This document shows, one piece after another, positions 9,162 to 18,152 of a stretch of DNA of 64,000 bases; position 1 is the first letter of the stretch, and the number at the start of each line of letters is the position of its first letter. The stretch is taken from the NCBI GenBank assembly GCA_934438135.1, contig CAKSBP010000010.1, positions 1 to 64,000 on the forward strand. The letters are read 5' to 3'. The DNA is from an uncultured Clostridium sp. GTDB lineage: Bacteria; Bacillota; Clostridia; Lachnospirales; Lachnospiraceae. Made by a program: the position numbers and the translations under genes. The notes beneath the pieces were generated by a model. That model had not been told where the DNA came from and did no database searches. It saw only the letters and a list, made by a program, of their open reading frames with translations.

Positions 9162-10535
9162 CTATTGAGGATTAATTTTTTTCTTCAGTATCTCAATGGT
9201 ATTTTGTAAGGAGGTATCTGCTTCCATGTCGTGTTGTATTTTCATAATTCCATGTAATACCGTTGTATGGTCACGGTTACCAAGTTTCTTACCAATCTCT
9301 TTTAATGAAAGTTCAGTAAGTTCACGACAGAGATACATACATATCTGACGAGGAAATGCGATATTTCTGCTCTTTTTACTGGAAACAACATCAGAAGGCT
9401 GGATATTGAAATGATCGGAGATAATATCTGTGATCAGTTCAACTGTAATATCACGCTTATTATTAGGGGATATCAGATCCTTCAAAGCTTCTTCTGCCAG
9501 TACAACGTCTACATCCTTATTTTTCAGCCGGCTCAAAGCTACTATTTTAGTAAGGGCACCTTCTAGTTCCCTGATATTTGACTTGATATTGGTAGCAATA
9601 TATTTTAACACTTCATTATCAATAGATAGCCCGTCCAATTCTTCTTTCTTCTTTAGAATTGCCATTCTGGTTTCATAGTCTGGAGACTGAATATCTACTG
9701 GTAACCCCCATTCGAAACGAGAACGCAGTCTCTCTTCTAAAGTTTCAAATTCCTTAGGAGGTTTATCACTAGATATAATAATCTGTTTCTTTGATTCATG
9801 TAATGTGTTAAACGTATGGAAAAACTCTTCCTGAGTACTTTCCTTTCCTATTATAAATTGAATATCATCGATCAAAAGAACATCAATGTTCCGGTATTTT
9901 TTTCTGAATTCAGCAATTGAAGTAGTGTCAGCTCTATTACGAATGGCTTCGATCAGTTCATTTGTAAAGGCTTCACTTGTCACGTACAGTACTTTTGCAT
10001 TTGGGTTCTGGTCTAAAATATAATGTGCAATGGAATGCATCAAATGAGTTTTTCCTAATCCAACGCCCCCGTATATAAACAGCGGATTATAGACTTCAGC
10101 TGGAGCTTCTGCAACAGCCAGGGATGCAGCATGTGCAAGACTGTTGTTATTACCAACCACAAATGTATCGAATGTGTACCTAGGATTCAGAAATGGATAC
10201 TTATTTTCTGTTACATATTCAGTTTTTACTACTTTTTCAGTTGGAGCTTTTGGCTGTTTGTTTTTCAGCTCACTGGCAAGTTCAAACTGAATTTCAAAAC
10301 TTTCTCCAATAATTTCTTCAATTGATACCTTAAGTGGTACGCCAAATTTATTAATAATATATTTTCTGCTGTCGCCGATTTTAGTATCATTAATGGAAAT
10401 TGTAATTAGATGGTCTTCAACTGAATAAACCTCCAGAGCTTGGAGCCAGGTTCTGAAAGAGACATCAGTTATACCATGTTCTACTTTAAGATATTCTAAT
10501 ATCTCATTCCATTTTTCACGAATTATGTCTTCCAT
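9162..10535 (-). CDS. dnaA: Chromosomal replication initiator DnaA
   Basis: A 457-residue AAA+ initiator that binds 9-mer boxes and opens oriC. Domain I is at residues 1-90. The AAA+ core has Walker A GGVGLGKTHL and Walker B VLLIDDIQF. The C-terminal DNA-binding domain carries the signature RDHTTVLHGIMKI. The start at 10535 is set by GGGAGGTTACA immediately upstream; a longer in-frame start nine codons up lacks a ribosome site. DnaA boxes on both sides of the gene suggest both origin function and autoregulation. Confidence 0.97.
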   Translation of the reverse strand: MEDIIREKWNEILEYLKVEHGITDVSFRTWLQALEVYSVEDHLITISINDTKIGDSRKYIINKFGVPLKVSIEEIIGESFEIQFELASELKNKQPKAPTEKVVKTEYVTENKYPFLNPRYTFDTFVVGNNNSLAHAASLAVAEAPAEVYNPLFIYGGVGLGKTHLMHSIAHYILDQNPNAKVLYVTSEAFTNELIEAIRNRADTTSIAEFRKKYRNIDVLLIDDIQFIIGKESTQEEFFHTFNTLHESKKQIIISSDKPPKEFETLEERLRSRFEWGLPVDIQSPDYETRMAILKKKEELDGLSIDNEVLKYIATNIKSNIRELEGALTKIVALSRLKNKDVDVVLAEEALKDLISPNNKRDITVELITDIISDHFNIQPSDVVSSKKSRNIAFPRQICMYLCRELTELSLKEIGKKLGNRDHTTVLHGIMKIQHDMEADTSLQNTIEILKKKINPQ

Positions 10536-10619
10536 TGTAACCTCCCAAATATAAAAAAACATACATAGTTATATATTATCTCATTTTTTTTAAATTTTCA
10601 ATAATTCATTTAGTGTATC

Positions 10620-10861
10620 AGTGGATAAACTGGATAACCTTAAAAAGCAACTTTATTATTATAGCACTTTTAGAAGAATATTAACATAAAAACTTGTATT
10701 TATGCACATAAATCTTAAAACTATTCACATTGATGTGCATAAGTTATAAAAAGTATGAACACAGATAAAAGCTTAAAACACTACGATTTTATAAAAAACT
10801 CGTTTAAAATTTAACACACACTATAAAAGTTATCAACATTTTATCAACAACCTGTGGATAA
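10620..10861. other. oriC: oriC, upstream DnaA-box cluster
   Basis: Perfect boxes: TTATGCACA (10700-10708), TGTGCATAA (10734-10742), TGTGGATAA (10853-10861). One-mismatch boxes: AGTGGATAA (10620-10628), CTATTCACA (10721-10729) and two TTATCAACA copies (10830-10838, 10841-10849). The whole 10536-11073 gap has no gene and is very AT-rich. With the dnaA-dnaN gap it forms a bipartite origin. Confidence 0.85.
10658..10666 (-). promoter_or_regulatory. Candidate dnaA promoter (extended -10)
   Basis: The minus strand reads TGCTATAAT, an extended -10 element, about 125 nt upstream of the dnaA start. No good -35 hexamer is seen at 17 bp, as is usual for extended -10 promoters. It lies within the DnaA-box cluster, so autoregulation is plausible. 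Confidence 0.45.
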
Positions 10862-10957
10862 CTTTTGTATAGATGGATGTTTAAGACCTGCATAAATCAT
10901 AGAGATGTGTAAATAATGTGGGCATTAGGAGAATTGTTTTATATAAAAATAAATTAC

Positions 10958-10986
10958 TTGACGAAATGTTGTAATAATAATATAAT
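10958..10986 (+). promoter_or_regulatory. Promoter of rpmH-rnpA-yidD-yidC operon
   Basis: TTGACG (10958-10963), 17-bp spacer, TATAAT (10981-10986), about 88 nt upstream of rpmH. Confidence 0.75.
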
Positions 10987-11073
10987 TATGTTTGGTATTT
11001 TCAATTAAAATAGAAGAAATACGCCTACTATTTTAAATAAATAGTAGATAATTAAATGAGGAGGTGTGATGAC

Positions 11074-11208
11074 ATGAAAATGACATTCCAACCAAAAAAG
11101 AGATCAAGATCTAAAGTTCACGGTTTCAGAGCAAGAATGAGTAGTTCTAATGGTCGTAAGGTTTTAGCTAGAAGAAGAGCAAAAGGAAGAAAGCAATTAT
11201 CCGCATAG
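11074..11208 (+). CDS. rpmH: 50S ribosomal protein L34
   Basis: A 44-residue, strongly basic protein: MKMTFQPKKRSRSKVHGF at the start and RRAKGRKQLSA at the end, which is the full normal length of L34. GAGGAGGTG upstream is an excellent ribosome site. It is the first gene of the classic rpmH-rnpA-yidD-yidC-jag-mnmE run, next to oriC and pointing away from dnaA. Confidence 0.97.
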   Translation: MKMTFQPKKRSRSKVHGFRARMSSSNGRKVLARRRAKGRKQLSA

Positions 11209-11254
11209 GTCGCAGTTATGTGGCCTTTTCTTCTATATTTGTGGTTAGGAGATT

Positions 11255-11599
11255 TTGGAGTTGTCAGAATCATTAAGGAAGAATAAAGACTTTCAAAATG
11301 TTTATCGATGTGGAAAGTCTTTAGCAAACAAGTACTTAGTTATGTATGTAATTAGTAATGGGTTAGACAAGAATCGAATAGGGATATCCGTAAGTAAAAA
11401 AGTTGGTAATAGTGTTGTGAGACACAGATTAACCAGGTTAATCCGTGAAAGTTACCGTTTGAATGACCAACGCCTTAATAATGGGTATGATATAGTTGTA
11501 ATTGCAAGGGCTGCATCAAAGGGAAAAAATTATTCAGAGATTAGTAGTGCGTATATGCATCTAGCAAATCTTCATAGTATTACAAGTTCCAAAAATTAG
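11255..11599 (+). CDS. rnpA: Ribonuclease P protein component
   Basis: A 114-residue basic protein that assists the RNase P RNA in cutting tRNA 5' leaders. The family signature is complete: RIGISVSKKVGNSVVRHRLTR near residue 45, then IRESYR. The start is TTG at 11255, which aligns with the usual N-terminus (M-x-x-SESLxKNKDF). A second TTG at 11261 has better spacing from AGGAG (11247-11251), so the exact start is open. Confidence 0.94.
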   Translation: MELSESLRKNKDFQNVYRCGKSLANKYLVMYVISNGLDKNRIGISVSKKVGNSVVRHRLTRLIRESYRLNDQRLNNGYDIVVIARAASKGKNYSEISSAYMHLANLHSITSSKN

Positions 11600-11619
11600 T
11601 AAAAAGAGCTGGTTAAGAT

Positions 11620-11838
11620 ATGTATATGAAAAAACTTTTGATATTTATGATAAAGTTTTATAGAAATTATCTGTCTCCTTTAAAAGGAGGGCCTACATGC
11701 AGATATACGCCAACATGCTCATTATATGCTTTACAAGCAATTGAAAAGTATGGAGCTTTAAAAGGTGGTTACTTAGCAGTAAGAAGAATACTAAGATGCC
11801 ATCCATTTCATGCAGGGGGTTACGATCCTGTGCCATGA
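11620..11838 (+). CDS. yidD: Membrane protein insertion efficiency factor YidD
   Basis: This 72-residue protein has an amphipathic N-terminus (IKFYRNYLSPLK) and the YidD cysteine motif CRYTPTCSLYALQAI, followed by RILRCHPFHAGGYDPVP. It acts at the inner face of the membrane, helping YidC/Sec insert proteins. It lies 20 nt after rnpA and 46 nt before yidC. The ribosome site is weak, and two ATGs (11620 and 11626) compete. Confidence 0.94.
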   Translation: MYMKKLLIFMIKFYRNYLSPLKGGPTCRYTPTCSLYALQAIEKYGALKGGYLAVRRILRCHPFHAGGYDPVP

Positions 11839-11884
11839 TGGTATTATTTCTATATAATATTGTAACTTGTAAAGGAGGAAAAAA

Positions 11885-13120
11885 TTGGTCAAGTCATTTT
11901 TAACACAAGATCAGGGAAAAATATTAGGTCCTTTCGTAATTCTAATGGGTTACATTTTAAATGTATTATTCATATTCCTTGAAAAGTTTGGAATTGAAAG
12001 TTCAGCATGGACCATTATTTTAATGACATTTATTATAAATGGATTAATGATTCCACTTACAATAAAACAGCAGAAAAGTTCAAAGCTGCAGTCAAGAATG
12101 GCACCCGAGTTGAATGCTATTACACAAAAGTATAAAGGTAAAACGGATCAGGAGTCTATGCTTGCACAGCAGGCAGAAACCAGAGCCGTTTATGATAAAT
12201 ATGGTACCAGTATGTTAAGCGGCTGCCTGCCAATGCTTATTACGTTACCAATTATGTTGGCATTGTATCGTGTAATTTACAATGTACCAGCATACGTAGA
12301 GTCCGTTAAGAATATTTATGAAAGTGTTGCTGTTGCTATTCAGGGACATGATAATTATGTTCCAATGCTTCAGGAATATTTAAGTCATATTACAATTTCT
12401 ACAAAGGGCTGGGGAGACGTGTCCGAGGCACTTTCCAAAACAAATGGAAATTCAGTAAATTACATTATTGATATATTAGCAAAATTTACACCAGATCAGT
12501 GGCAGTCACTACAGGATCAGGTGCCAGGAATTGCTCAGTATGTTACACAGATTAATCATATTAATACATTCTTCGGTATGAATATTTCTGCTAATCCATC
12601 TATTACATCTATTTCAGTTATTATTCCGGTACTGGCAGTTGTAACACAGATGATAAGCAGTAAACTGATGATGGTTAATAATCCGGTGGATGATAATAAT
12701 CCAGCCGCTGCTACAATGAAATCTATGAATATTGTAATGCCGTTAGTATCCGGTTTTATGGGATTAATGCTGCCAATTGGTGTAGGTTTATACTGGGTTG
12801 CAGGTTCTGTATTTAGAATTATTCAGCAGATTTTTATTAACATGTATTTTGAAAAAATGGATATTGATGAGCTTATTGAGAAAAATAAAGCGAAAGCTGC
12901 TAAAAAAGCGGCTCGAAGAGGTGTTGATCCAAATCAGTCATTACAGCAGATTGCAAATCAGAGAGCAAGTTCTGTAAAGGATCTTTCTAAAGCAGTAAAA
13001 AGTAGTAATAAGAATTTATCAGAAGCGAAAGAAGTTAAGGATTATAAGAAAACAGAAAGAAGTTATGATCCAAACAGCATTAGTTCAATAGCAAATATGT
13101 TAGGTGGCAAAAAGGATTAG
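11885..13120 (+). CDS. yidC: Membrane protein insertase YidC/OxaI
   Basis: A 411-residue polytopic protein of the 60 kDa inner-membrane insertase family. Hydrophobic segments lie near residues 17-35, 40-58, 110-130, 240-258 and 275-300. It is a Gram-positive-type YidC lacking the large proteobacterial periplasmic domain, although it has a long extracytoplasmic loop of about 100 residues. A lysine-rich cytoplasmic tail (about residue 330 to the end) resembles the ribosome-contacting tails of Gram-positive YidC. The start is TTG, supported by AAAGGAGGAAAAAA. No lipobox is seen. Confidence 0.94.
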   Translation: MVKSFLTQDQGKILGPFVILMGYILNVLFIFLEKFGIESSAWTIILMTFIINGLMIPLTIKQQKSSKLQSRMAPELNAITQKYKGKTDQESMLAQQAETRAVYDKYGTSMLSGCLPMLITLPIMLALYRVIYNVPAYVESVKNIYESVAVAIQGHDNYVPMLQEYLSHITISTKGWGDVSEALSKTNGNSVNYIIDILAKFTPDQWQSLQDQVPGIAQYVTQINHINTFFGMNISANPSITSISVIIPVLAVVTQMISSKLMMVNNPVDDNNPAAATMKSMNIVMPLVSGFMGLMLPIGVGLYWVAGSVFRIIQQIFINMYFEKMDIDELIEKNKAKAAKKAARRGVDPNQSLQQIANQRASSVKDLSKAVKSSNKNLSEAKEVKDYKKTERSYDPNSISSIANMLGGKKD

Positions 13121-13137
13121 AGCAAGGGGGATTTCAA

Positions 13138-13947
13138 ATGGATTGGGTTGAATTTACTGGAAAAACTGTGGACGATGCTTTAACAGAAGCATTAATATCA
13201 TTGGAAACTACGAGTGATAAAGTTGAGTGGGACGTAGTGGAAAAAGAGAGTAGAGGAGTTTTAGGCTTATTCAGCAGACCAGCCAAGATCAGAGTTCGCT
13301 TAAAAGGAGAAGAGAAGCCGGTTGTTGAAGAAGTTAATGTAAAAGAAGAAATTCAGTTACAGAGAAGCTGTACCATAGATTCCAATATAGCTAAAGTCGC
13401 CAAGTCATTTTTGGAGAGTATTTTTAAAGAAATGAAAGTCACTGCAGAAATTCAGATTGATGTAAAGGAAGATAATGAACTTGATATCAATTTAATCGGT
13501 GAAGATATGGGGGTTTTGATCGGAAAGAGAGGACAAACCCTAGATTCACTGCAGTATTTAACTAGTTTAGTAGTTAATAAGGAGAGTTCTGTATATGTAA
13601 AAGTAAAATTGGATACAGAGAACTACCGAGAGAGAAGAAAAGAAACGCTGGAAAATCTAGCTAAGAATATTGCTTACAAAGTAAAGAGAAGTAAACATCC
13701 GGTATCTCTTGAACCAATGAATCCATATGAAAGAAGAATTATTCATTCTGCATTGCAGTATGATAAATTTGTGGATACACATAGTGAGGGTGACGAGCCA
13801 TATCGTCGTGTTGTTGTTACATTAAAATCTAATGTAAGAGATCACGGAAATAGACATTATAATAAGAATTATTATCATTCAAATGGCAATAATTCAAGAT
13901 ATAGAAACAATAGTTTTAAGTCAGATAGACAGATTAGTGATAATTAG
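13138..13947 (+). CDS. jag: RNA-binding protein Jag/KhpB (Jag-N, KH, R3H)
   Basis: A 269-residue protein with three parts. The Jag N-terminal domain is at 1-52 (TGKTVDDALTEAL, GVLGLFSRPAKI). The KH domain is near 85-165, with the GxxG-like loop IGKRGQTLDS. The R3H domain is near 170-230, ending GDEPYRRVVVTLK. An Asn/Tyr/Arg-rich tail follows. It binds RNA and is linked to cell division and envelope control in Firmicutes. It is 17 nt downstream of yidC. Confidence 0.94.
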   Translation: MDWVEFTGKTVDDALTEALISLETTSDKVEWDVVEKESRGVLGLFSRPAKIRVRLKGEEKPVVEEVNVKEEIQLQRSCTIDSNIAKVAKSFLESIFKEMKVTAEIQIDVKEDNELDINLIGEDMGVLIGKRGQTLDSLQYLTSLVVNKESSVYVKVKLDTENYRERRKETLENLAKNIAYKVKRSKHPVSLEPMNPYERRIIHSALQYDKFVDTHSEGDEPYRRVVVTLKSNVRDHGNRHYNKNYYHSNGNNSRYRNNSFKSDRQISDN

Positions 13948-13973
13948 TTCTTATGAAACAGGGCCGGTAATAG

Positions 13974-14019
13974 AAGCGAAAGTATTATAGAGCATAGACT
14001 CTGTGTACTTTCGCTTTTT
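13974..14019 (+). terminator. Terminator after jag
   Basis: An 11-bp perfect stem (AAGCGAAAGTA 13974-13984 with TACTTTCGCTT 14006-14016) continues into TTTTT. It separates the rpmH-jag transcript from mnmE. Confidence 0.85.
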
Positions 14020-14075
14020 AATGTAAAAGCACAGTTGTGACTGGTAATTTCCCGGCAGATAAGAAAGGATATAAT

Positions 14076-15452
14076 ATGAAAGTAGATACAATTGCTGCAA
14101 TTGCTACTGCGGTTAATAATAGTGGCATATCAATCATTCGTGTAAGTGGTGACGATGCAGTTTCCATTGTAGGTAAAATATTTTATTCGAAAAGTGGAAA
14201 ACAGGAACTTGAAAAATATGATTCGCATACAATTCACTTCGGTTATATTAAAGATCAAGATAAGATTATTGATGAAGTTTTAGTAAGTATTATGCGGGCA
14301 CCTCATAGTTATACAATGGAAAATATTATTGAAATTAACTGCCATGGCGGTGTACTGGTGACAAAAAAGATTCTTGAGACAGTCATTAAACATGGGGCAA
14401 GACCTGCTGAACCGGGAGAATTTACAAAGAGAGCGTTCTTAAATGGAAGAATTGATCTTAGTCAGGCAGAGGCTGTTATGGATGTTATTTCAGCAAAAAG
14501 TGAATATGCATTAGAAAGTTCTGTGAATCAGTTAAGGGGAAGTGTTCATACAAAAATTGAACAAATCAGAAAAGAACTTATAAGAAACATTGCATTTATC
14601 GAAGCAGTATTGGATGACCCAGAACACTATGAATTTGGAAGTTTTTCTGATGAATTAGAAGAAACACTGATAAAAGAAAGAGAAGAGCTGAACAGGTTAT
14701 TAAAGTCAGCTGATGATGGAAAGTTTGTAAGGGAAGGAATTCAAACCGTTATTGTCGGAAAACCGAATGCAGGTAAATCCTCTTTATTAAATATGTTGGT
14801 CGGAAGTGAGAAAGCAATTGTTACCAGTGAGGCTGGAACGACAAGAGATATTATTGAACAGGTAATTCAGTTAGAAGGAATCTGTCTGAATGTGATTGAT
14901 ACAGCTGGAATTCGTGAAACAGATAATATTGTTGAAAAAATTGGAGTTGATCGGGCAATTGAATATATTGATCGATCTGATCTTGTATTATATGTAATTG
15001 ATGCAACTACAGATTTGAATAATGATGATTATGAAATTATAGAAAAAATCAAGGACAAAAATGCAATTATCCTTTTAAATAAATCAGATTTAGAGTGTAA
15101 AATAACAAAGCAAAAGATTACACAGGAGTTGAATAAACCTGTGTTTGCCATTTCTACAAAGACGGAAAGTGGTATTATGGATCTTACCGAACACATTAAG
15201 AAGATGTTCTTTCATGGAGATTTAAATTTTAATGATCAGGTATATATCACAAATATACGTCATAAGCAGGCTTTGCTCGAGTCTTTAAGCAGTCTTAATC
15301 AGGTGCTTCAGTCTATGGCAGATCAAATGCCGGAAGATTTTCTTACAATTGATCTTATGAATGCTTATGAAAAGCTGGGAGAGATTATTGGGGAATCTGT
15401 TGATGAAGATTTAGTAAATACAATATTTTCTGAGTTTTGTATGGGAAAATAA
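14076..15452 (+). CDS. mnmE: tRNA uridine-5-carboxymethylaminomethyl GTPase MnmE
   Basis: A 458-residue GTPase that, with MnmG, modifies wobble uridine 34 in several tRNAs. The N-terminal folate-binding domain begins DTIAAIATAVNNSGISIIRVSG. The G domain has GKPNAGKSSL, the switch DTAGIRET and NKSDL. The protein ends in the catalytic FCMGK, whose cysteine is essential in the family. The start at 14076 is preferred over an upstream GTG because AAGAAAGGATATAAT precedes it. The partner mnmG lies 21 nt downstream. Confidence 0.96.
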   Translation: MKVDTIAAIATAVNNSGISIIRVSGDDAVSIVGKIFYSKSGKQELEKYDSHTIHFGYIKDQDKIIDEVLVSIMRAPHSYTMENIIEINCHGGVLVTKKILETVIKHGARPAEPGEFTKRAFLNGRIDLSQAEAVMDVISAKSEYALESSVNQLRGSVHTKIEQIRKELIRNIAFIEAVLDDPEHYEFGSFSDELEETLIKEREELNRLLKSADDGKFVREGIQTVIVGKPNAGKSSLLNMLVGSEKAIVTSEAGTTRDIIEQVIQLEGICLNVIDTAGIRETDNIVEKIGVDRAIEYIDRSDLVLYVIDATTDLNNDDYEIIEKIKDKNAIILLNKSDLECKITKQKITQELNKPVFAISTKTESGIMDLTEHIKKMFFHGDLNFNDQVYITNIRHKQALLESLSSLNQVLQSMADQMPEDFLTIDLMNAYEKLGEIIGESVDEDLVNTIFSEFCMGK

Positions 15453-15473
15453 AATATAAAGGAGACATAAGAA

Positions 15474-17366
15474 ATGTCATATGAGTATGAAAATTATGAT
15501 GTGGTAGTAGTTGGTGCGGGCCATGCAGGATGTGAAGCAGCATTAGCATGTGCAAGGCTCTCATTAAATACAGTTGTTTTTACTGTCAGTGTTGACAGTA
15601 TTGCACTGATGCCATGTAACCCCAATATAGGGGGGAGTTCTAAGGGGCATCTGGTCCGTGAAATTGATGCACTGGGTGGCGAAATGGGTAAAAATATTGA
15701 TAAAACATATATACAGTCTAAGATGCTGAATAAATCAAAAGGACCTGCGGTACATTCTCTTCGTGCACAGGCTGATAAACAGGATTATACAAGATCAATG
15801 CGTCATGTTCTGGAAAATACAAATAATCTGACAATCCGTCAGGATGAAGTGGTAAAACTGTTGGTAGAAAACGAACAAATTGTTGGAGTAGAAACGTATT
15901 CTGGTGCTGTCTATCGATGCAGAGCAGTTGTATTATGTACAGGTGTATATCTGAAAGCAAGATGTGTATATGGTGATGTAAGTCATCATACTGGACCAAA
16001 TGGTTTATCAGCAGCGAATTATTTATCTGAATCACTCCGTGATCTTGGAATTGAATTATATCGATTTAAGACTGGTACACCTGCTAGAATTGATAAACGT
16101 TCGATTGATTTCTCTGTTATGGAAGAACAAAAGGGAGACGAGGAGATTGTTCCATTTTCTTTTACCAATAAGCCAGAGGATATTGCAAAAGATCAAATTT
16201 CATGTTGGTTAACATATACAAATGAAGAAACTCATGAAATTATACGTGAAAATCTTGATCGATCACCGCTGTATTCAGGGAATATTAAGGGCACAGGACC
16301 TCGATACTGCCCATCTATTGAAGATAAGGTAGTTCGTTTTGCGGATAAGGACAGACATCAGGTATTTATTGAACCAGAAGGCAATTACACGAATGAAATG
16401 TATATTGGAGGAATGTCATCTTCTCTTCCAGAAGATGTTCAGTATAAAATGTATCGCTCAGTAAAGGGGCTGGAAAATGCGAAAATCGTAAGAAATGCCT
16501 ATGCTATTGAATATGATTGTATTAATCCAATGCAGTTAAAGCCAACTCTTGAATTTAAAAAAATCAGTGGATTGTTTAGTGGAGGTCAGTTTAATGGAAG
16601 TTCTGGATATGAAGAAGCTGCCGCACAGGGATTAATTGCTGGTATTAATGCAAGTATGAAATTACTTGGCAAGGAACAGCTTGTACTTGATCGATCACAG
16701 GCTTATATCGGTGTTTTAATTGATGATTTAGTTACGAAAGAAACACATGAACCTTATCGTATGATGACATCCAGAGCAGAGTATCGTTTGATCTTAAGAC
16801 AGGATAATGCAGATTTACGATTAACTCCAATTGGCTATAAAATTGGATTAATCGATCAGGAGCGTTACGATGGCCTATTAAAGAAAGAACAGCAGATTAA
16901 AGATGAAACGAAGCGTCTTGAGAAGACAACAATTGGGGCTTCTAAAAAAGTTCAGGAAGAATTAGAGAAGCACAATAGTACACCTTTAAATTCAGGAGCA
17001 AGTCTGGCTGAACTTCTTAAAAGACCAGAACTTGATTATGAAAGTCTGAAAGAAATTGATAAAGACAGACCAGAACTTCCTAAAGATGTAACCGATCAGG
17101 TGACAATTAATATTAAATATGATGGTTATATTCAAAGGCAGTTAAGACAGGTGGAACAGTACAAGAAACTTGAAAATAAAAGAATACCAGAGGATATTGA
17201 TTATGAAAGTGTAAACAGCCTTCGAATTGAAGCAAAGCAGAAACTTTCTAAGATCAGACCAATCTCAGTTGGACAGGCATCCCGAATTTCAGGGGTTTCC
17301 CCAGCAGATATCTCAGTATTGCTTGTATATCTGGAACAGTATGGAAGAAAAAGGAGTGCAAAGTAG
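15474..17366 (+). CDS. mnmG: tRNA uridine-5-carboxymethylaminomethyl enzyme MnmG (GidA)
   Basis: This 630-residue FAD protein forms the MnmE-MnmG complex for cmnm5 modification of U34. The FAD-binding motif VVVGAGHAGCEAALA is at the N-terminus, followed by MPCNPNIGGSSKGHLVREID and the signature GTGPRYCPSIEDKV near residue 280. The C-terminal helical domain, which contacts MnmE and tRNA, ends in the typical GVSPADISVLLVYLEQ. The length is normal. Confidence 0.97.
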   Translation: MSYEYENYDVVVVGAGHAGCEAALACARLSLNTVVFTVSVDSIALMPCNPNIGGSSKGHLVREIDALGGEMGKNIDKTYIQSKMLNKSKGPAVHSLRAQADKQDYTRSMRHVLENTNNLTIRQDEVVKLLVENEQIVGVETYSGAVYRCRAVVLCTGVYLKARCVYGDVSHHTGPNGLSAANYLSESLRDLGIELYRFKTGTPARIDKRSIDFSVMEEQKGDEEIVPFSFTNKPEDIAKDQISCWLTYTNEETHEIIRENLDRSPLYSGNIKGTGPRYCPSIEDKVVRFADKDRHQVFIEPEGNYTNEMYIGGMSSSLPEDVQYKMYRSVKGLENAKIVRNAYAIEYDCINPMQLKPTLEFKKISGLFSGGQFNGSSGYEEAAAQGLIAGINASMKLLGKEQLVLDRSQAYIGVLIDDLVTKETHEPYRMMTSRAEYRLILRQDNADLRLTPIGYKIGLIDQERYDGLLKKEQQIKDETKRLEKTTIGASKKVQEELEKHNSTPLNSGASLAELLKRPELDYESLKEIDKDRPELPKDVTDQVTINIKYDGYIQRQLRQVEQYKKLENKRIPEDIDYESVNSLRIEAKQKLSKIRPISVGQASRISGVSPADISVLLVYLEQYGRKRSAK

Positions 17367-17371
17367 AGTTA

Positions 17372-18085
17372 ATGGATTTAAATTATTTGATCGATCAATT
17401 TAAGAAGCTTGAAATGGAAATTAGTGAAAAGCAAATTGATCAGCTAGTGAAATATTATAACATGCTGGTTGAAAAAAATAAGGTAATGAATCTGACTGCT
17501 ATTACAGAGTGGAAGGATGTTGTATTAAAACATTTCGTTGATAGTGCTGCAGTCGGAAAGCATATCGAACTAACAACACAGTCTATTGCAGACATCGGAA
17601 CAGGTGCAGGATTTCCAGGAATCCCATTAAAAATTTTATATCCAGACACAACGGTTCTTTTAGTAGATTCTTTAAATAAAAGAGTGAAGTTTTTAAATGA
17701 AGTAATTGAAGAACTGGGGATTCAAAAGATTGAAGCTGTGCATGGAAGGGCTGAAGAAATAGGTCATAATCCATTGTATAGAGAACAATTTGATCTTTGT
17801 GTTTCTAGGGCAGTTGCTAATCTTTCTACTTTATCTGAATATTGCCTGCCTGTAGTAAAAACAGGCGGATATTTTATTTCTTATAAATCAGGGAATATTC
17901 AGGAAGAAGAACAGAATGCGAAAGGTGCTGTTTTTAAGCTTGGTGGAAAAATTGATCGGGTAGATACATTTACATTACCGGATTCTGATATAGAGAGAAG
18001 TTTTGTTTTTATTGCTAAAAAATCAAAAACTTCTAAAAAATATCCACGTACTGCAGGAAAGCCTTCAAAAGAACCATTAAGTTAA
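17372..18085 (+). CDS. rsmG: 16S rRNA (guanine(527)-N7)-methyltransferase RsmG
   Basis: A 237-residue Rossmann-fold SAM methyltransferase acting on G527 of 16S rRNA. Motif I is IADIGTGAGFPGIPLKI, and the family's DLCVSRAVANLSTLSEYCLP is near residue 140. A basic Lys/Ser/Pro tail of about 20 residues extends the C-terminus. It follows mnmG by 5 nt, and a strong hairpin ends the transcript. Confidence 0.96.
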   Translation: MDLNYLIDQFKKLEMEISEKQIDQLVKYYNMLVEKNKVMNLTAITEWKDVVLKHFVDSAAVGKHIELTTQSIADIGTGAGFPGIPLKILYPDTTVLLVDSLNKRVKFLNEVIEELGIQKIEAVHGRAEEIGHNPLYREQFDLCVSRAVANLSTLSEYCLPVVKTGGYFISYKSGNIQEEEQNAKGAVFKLGGKIDRVDTFTLPDSDIERSFVFIAKKSKTSKKYPRTAGKPSKEPLS

Positions 18086-18104
18086 TTTATAATATCAATA
18101 AGTA

Positions 18105-18152
18105 AAGAAGGTACACCATATGATAAAACGATCAAATGGTGTACCTTCTTCT
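18105..18152. terminator. Bidirectional terminator between rsmG and the hydrolase gene
   Basis: A 15-bp perfect stem (AAGAAGGTACACCAT 18105-18119 with ATGGTGTACCTTCTT 18136-18150) lies between convergent genes. The A-rich and T-rich arms allow use in both directions. Confidence 0.85.

Noticed and set aside
11118..11327. Minus-strand frame over rpmH and rnpA
   Set aside because: It is the antisense shadow of two clear ribosomal and RNase P genes, with no ribosome site.
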